Below, one piece after another: positions 21,574 through 23,466 of a stretch of 23,466 bases of DNA. The notes beneath the pieces are model-generated. The model did not search any database. It had not been told where the DNA came from and saw nothing but the letters and a program-made list of their open reading frames with translations. The position numbers and the translations under genes were made by a program. This DNA is from Anaerolineae bacterium. GTDB taxonomy: Bacteria > Chloroflexota > Anaerolineae > B4-G1. The stretch is taken from the NCBI GenBank assembly GCA_027079895.1, contig JALWUZ010000184.1:1-23466 (forward strand), written 5' to 3'. The first letter of the stretch is position 1. Each line of letters begins with the position of its first letter.

Positions 21574-22845
21574 ATGGGTAAGGGGAGCATACTGGTCGTT
21601 GACGACGACAGCGAAATCCAACGCTTTCTGAGCGACATCGTGCTCGCGCCGGTCGGCTACCACGTGCTGACCGCCTCGGACGGCCAAGAGGCCCTGGAGA
21701 AGATCGCCTCCGAACAGCCCGACGTCGTCCTCCTAGACCTGATGCTGCCCGGCGTGTCCGGCCTGGACCTGCTCAAGCAAATGCAGCAGGAAAACATCTC
21801 GGTCCCCGTCATCGTCCTGACGGCCTACAGTTCCCGTCAGGCGGTGCTCAGCGCCTTCCGCCTGGGGGCCAGGGACTTCCTGCAAAAGCCCTTCAGCGTC
21901 AACCGGGTGCGGTCGGTGGTCAAGCGCATACTGACCGAGGAACGACTGCGGCGCGAACGGGACAACCTGACCCACGCTCTGGCACGGGCCAACCAGCGGC
22001 TTCAACAACAGTTGCACAACTGGGTCGTCCTCAACGACATCGCCCAGACCATCACCTCCACGTTGGAGGAAGGGGAGATCTTCCGCCGGGTGATGGCGAA
22101 CGTCAACCACCTCCTCGACGTGGAGGCCGGCTCCCTCCTGCTCGTTGACCAGGAGACTGGCGAGTTGGAGTTCGCCGTTACCCTGCAAGGGGACGAGGCC
22201 CGCTTCTCCGACTTTCGCCTGAAGCCGGGCCAGGGCATCGCCGGCTGGGTGGCGGAGCATGGCCGCCCCCTGCTGATACCCGACGTGCGGCGCGATTCCC
22301 GCTTCTTCGAGCAAATCAGCCAGGACGTGGGGCTGGATAGCCGCTCCATCCTCTGCGTGCCGCTGAAAGTGAAGGGGCAAGTCATCGGCGTCATCGAGGT
22401 AATCAACAAGCGGAGCGGCCCGACCAGCCCGGCCTTCACGCGGGACGACCAGGAACTGCTGACGACGCTGGCCTCCTGGGTGGCCGTCGCCGTGGAGAAC
22501 GCCCAGTTGAACCGCGTCACTCAGGAAGCGGCGGCGGCGGCGATGTTGAAGCGCACCGTGACCACGTTGGCGCACCACATCAACAATCAGTTGATGGCCT
22601 TCTCCCTGGAACTGGACAGCGTGGAAGCGGTGGGGATGGACGACCCGGAGGCCATCCGGTCGCTCATCGGCACGGCCCGCCGGTGCATCCGGCGCATCTC
22701 CGCCGTCGTCAAGGCTCTGGACCGGCTGGAGGAAATCCGCACCATGCCCTACGTCGGCGAGACGGAGATGATTGACATCGAGGAGGCTTTGGAGGAGCAG
22801 TTGCGCTACCTGGAGGAGCAGGAGCGGGCCTTCGCCACCGATTGA
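21574..22845 (+). CDS. Receiver-GAF-DHp protein without an ATPase domain
   Basis: The 423-residue protein has a receiver domain (1-122; D10/D11/D12, phosphoacceptor D55 in LLDLMLPG, T83, K105 in LQKPF), a coiled coil (123-155), a GAF domain (about 160-312) and a histidine-kinase dimerisation-type helical hairpin (325-385) with TLAHHINNQL, where His334 occupies the phosphoacceptor position. The protein ends about 40 residues later, with no HATPase domain. It may be a phosphotransfer relay or a receiver-controlled partner for the large kinase upstream. A G-rich ribosome binding site precedes the ATG. Its last 40 bp overlap the convergent end of the YfhO-like gene. Confidence 0.87.
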   Translation: MGKGSILVVDDDSEIQRFLSDIVLAPVGYHVLTASDGQEALEKIASEQPDVVLLDLMLPGVSGLDLLKQMQQENISVPVIVLTAYSSRQAVLSAFRLGARDFLQKPFSVNRVRSVVKRILTEERLRRERDNLTHALARANQRLQQQLHNWVVLNDIAQTITSTLEEGEIFRRVMANVNHLLDVEAGSLLLVDQETGELEFAVTLQGDEARFSDFRLKPGQGIAGWVAEHGRPLLIPDVRRDSRFFEQISQDVGLDSRSILCVPLKVKGQVIGVIEVINKRSGPTSPAFTRDDQELLTTLASWVAVAVENAQLNRVTQEAAAAAMLKRTVTTLAHHINNQLMAFSLELDSVEAVGMDDPEAIRSLIGTARRCIRRISAVVKALDRLEEIRTMPYVGETEMIDIEEALEEQLRYLEEQERAFATD

Positions 22846-23466
22846 GCGGCCAGCACCGCCAGCGTGAGGAGCGTCGCCCCGGCCCCGATGTACAGGCTCA
22901 GCGGGCGGTAGGTGAACCGGACGCGGTGGTGTCCGGCCTCGACGGCGACGGCGCGGAAGTAGAGGTCGGCCCGCAGCACCTCCGCCGGGACGCCGTCCAC
23001 CGTCGCCCGCCAGCCGGGGTACCAGCCGTCGGTGAGGACGAGGTACCCCGGCGCAGCGGCCTCCACCGCGACGACCACCTCTTCCGGCGTGTAGCGCACC
23101 ACCGCAGCGCGTGTGGCGTGCGGGCCGTGTAGGGGCAACCCTCGCGGTTGCCCTGTCGGTTGCCCAACCGGTTGCCCCGCCCGTTGCCCAATTGACCGCC
23201 CCCACAGGGCCGGTGCAAGACCGGCCCCTACCGGTTGCCCCGTCAGGCCGTGTAGGGGCAACCCTCGCGGTTGCCCAACCGATTGCCCCGCCCGTTGCCC
23301 CATCGGTTGCCTCGTCTGTTGCCCAATCGGCCGCCCCCACAGGGCCGGTGCAAGACCGGCCCCTACCGATTGCCCCGTCGCGCCGTGTAGGGGCAACCCT
23401 CGCGGTTGCCCAACCGATTGCCCCGTCAGGCCGTGTAGGGGCAGACCCATGTGTCTGCCCGTACCC
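22806..23466 (-). CDS. C-terminal part of a YfhO-like membrane protein, frame continuing through a repeat array (5' partial)
   Basis: The last about 100 residues match the C terminus of YfhO-type glycosyltransferase-like membrane proteins: VVRYTPEEVVVAVEA, LVLTDGWYPGWRATVDG, a RADLYFRAVAVEAGHHRV segment, FTYRPLSLYIGAG, then one TM helix (TLLTLAVLAA) and a short basic end. N-terminal to this, the frame is translated repeat (RGLPLHG, AGLAPALWGR, GQP) and stays open to the window edge, so the gene presumably continues outside. The true family in this position would have a luminal domain, so the array either expanded inside the gene or truncated it, with the remainder a decaying 3' fragment. The stop at 22806-22808 lies inside the convergent neighbour. 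Confidence 0.65.
   Translation of the reverse strand, partial: GTGRHMGLPLHGLTGQSVGQPRGLPLHGATGQSVGAGLAPALWGRPIGQQTRQPMGQRAGQSVGQPRGLPLHGLTGQPVGAGLAPALWGRSIGQRAGQPVGQPTGQPRGLPLHGPHATRAAVVRYTPEEVVVAVEAAAPGYLVLTDGWYPGWRATVDGVPAEVLRADLYFRAVAVEAGHHRVRFTYRPLSLYIGAGATLLTLAVLAAQSVAKARSCSSR
23127..23466. repeat. Compound array of GGGCAACC and GGGGCCGG palindromes, in frame with the YfhO-like gene
   Basis: This has the same architecture as 6116-6540 but a different inner word. On the minus strand, runs of 12-bp words (GGGCAACCG plus 3 bases) end in an inverted GGTTGCCCC-TAC, alternating with GTAGGGGCCGGTCTTGCACC palindromes. GTAG at the hairpin edge lies at 23129, 23252, 23387 and 23435, giving periods of 123, 135 and 48 bp, all multiples of three. 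The last hairpin carries yet another word (GGGGCAGAC/GTCTGCCC). The array runs off the window end. Confidence 0.9.

Noticed and set aside
21733..23340. 535-codon minus-strand frame linking the repeat array to the antisense of the receiver-GAF gene
   Set aside because: It is in a different frame from the YfhO-like match and overlaps well-supported sense coding; the repeat is open in several frames.

Overview
The window is GC-rich and densely packed, with nearly every gene on the + strand. It suggests a member of the Chloroflexota (Anaerolineae-like). The reasons are the GTAGGGG...CCCCTAC palindrome families between genes, the stacks of 7TM/PAS/GAF signalling domains, a Thr-Pro stalk with an SH3b domain, and several Ras-like GTPases with Roadblock and PATAN (DUF4388) partners. 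This assignment is inference; no rRNA or ribosomal protein is present to confirm it.

Layout. (1) 1-3498 is housekeeping: the 3' end of a radical-SAM/helix-hairpin-helix gene, a cluster of palindromes, tadA plus tRNA-Ser(CGA) on the minus strand, and a divergent tsaE-tsaB-rimI operon. Both divergent promoters place the predicted transcription start on, or one base before, the start codon, so both mRNAs look leaderless. (2) 3495-9039 is a first GTPase module behind a strong promoter: a Ras/Rab-like GTPase, a PAS-cyclase-like protein, a coiled-coil protein, a repeat array, a membrane protein with a possible longin-like cytoplasmic domain and an external SH3b domain, and a second PAS-cyclase-like protein. 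(3) 9120-12755 encodes a 1211-residue hybrid-sensor-type histidine kinase (7TM-PAS-GAFx3-PAS-HisKA-HATPase). (4) 12834-22845 is a second, larger GTPase module. It holds a receiver-Roadblock protein, a receiver-PATAN-Roadblock protein, an MglA-type GTPase, a PATAN-Roadblock protein and a small V4R-like protein. Next come an amidoligase-like enzyme and a class II glutamine amidotransferase, two Roadblock paralogues with tails, a second MglA-type GTPase, a small MglB-like Roadblock protein, and a receiver-GAF-DHp protein that lacks an ATPase domain. (5) 22806-23466 is the 3' part of a minus-strand YfhO-like membrane protein gene whose reading frame runs through a repeat array.

How the parts may work together (inference). 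The histidine kinase probably feeds the receiver domains. The receivers are fused to Roadblock domains, which in characterised MglA/MglB systems bind MglA-type GTPases and control their nucleotide state. The amidoligase and the glutamine amidotransferase sit between the two MglA/Roadblock sets, so the output may be an amide-forming modification or metabolite under GTPase control. Four of the Roadblock proteins share a 13-residue tail motif (F-x3-[LI]-x2-[EA]-[LM]-D-x2-F), which links the parts physically or functionally. This GTPase / Roadblock / PATAN / amidoligase / amidotransferase assembly is the best candidate in the window for an undescribed system.
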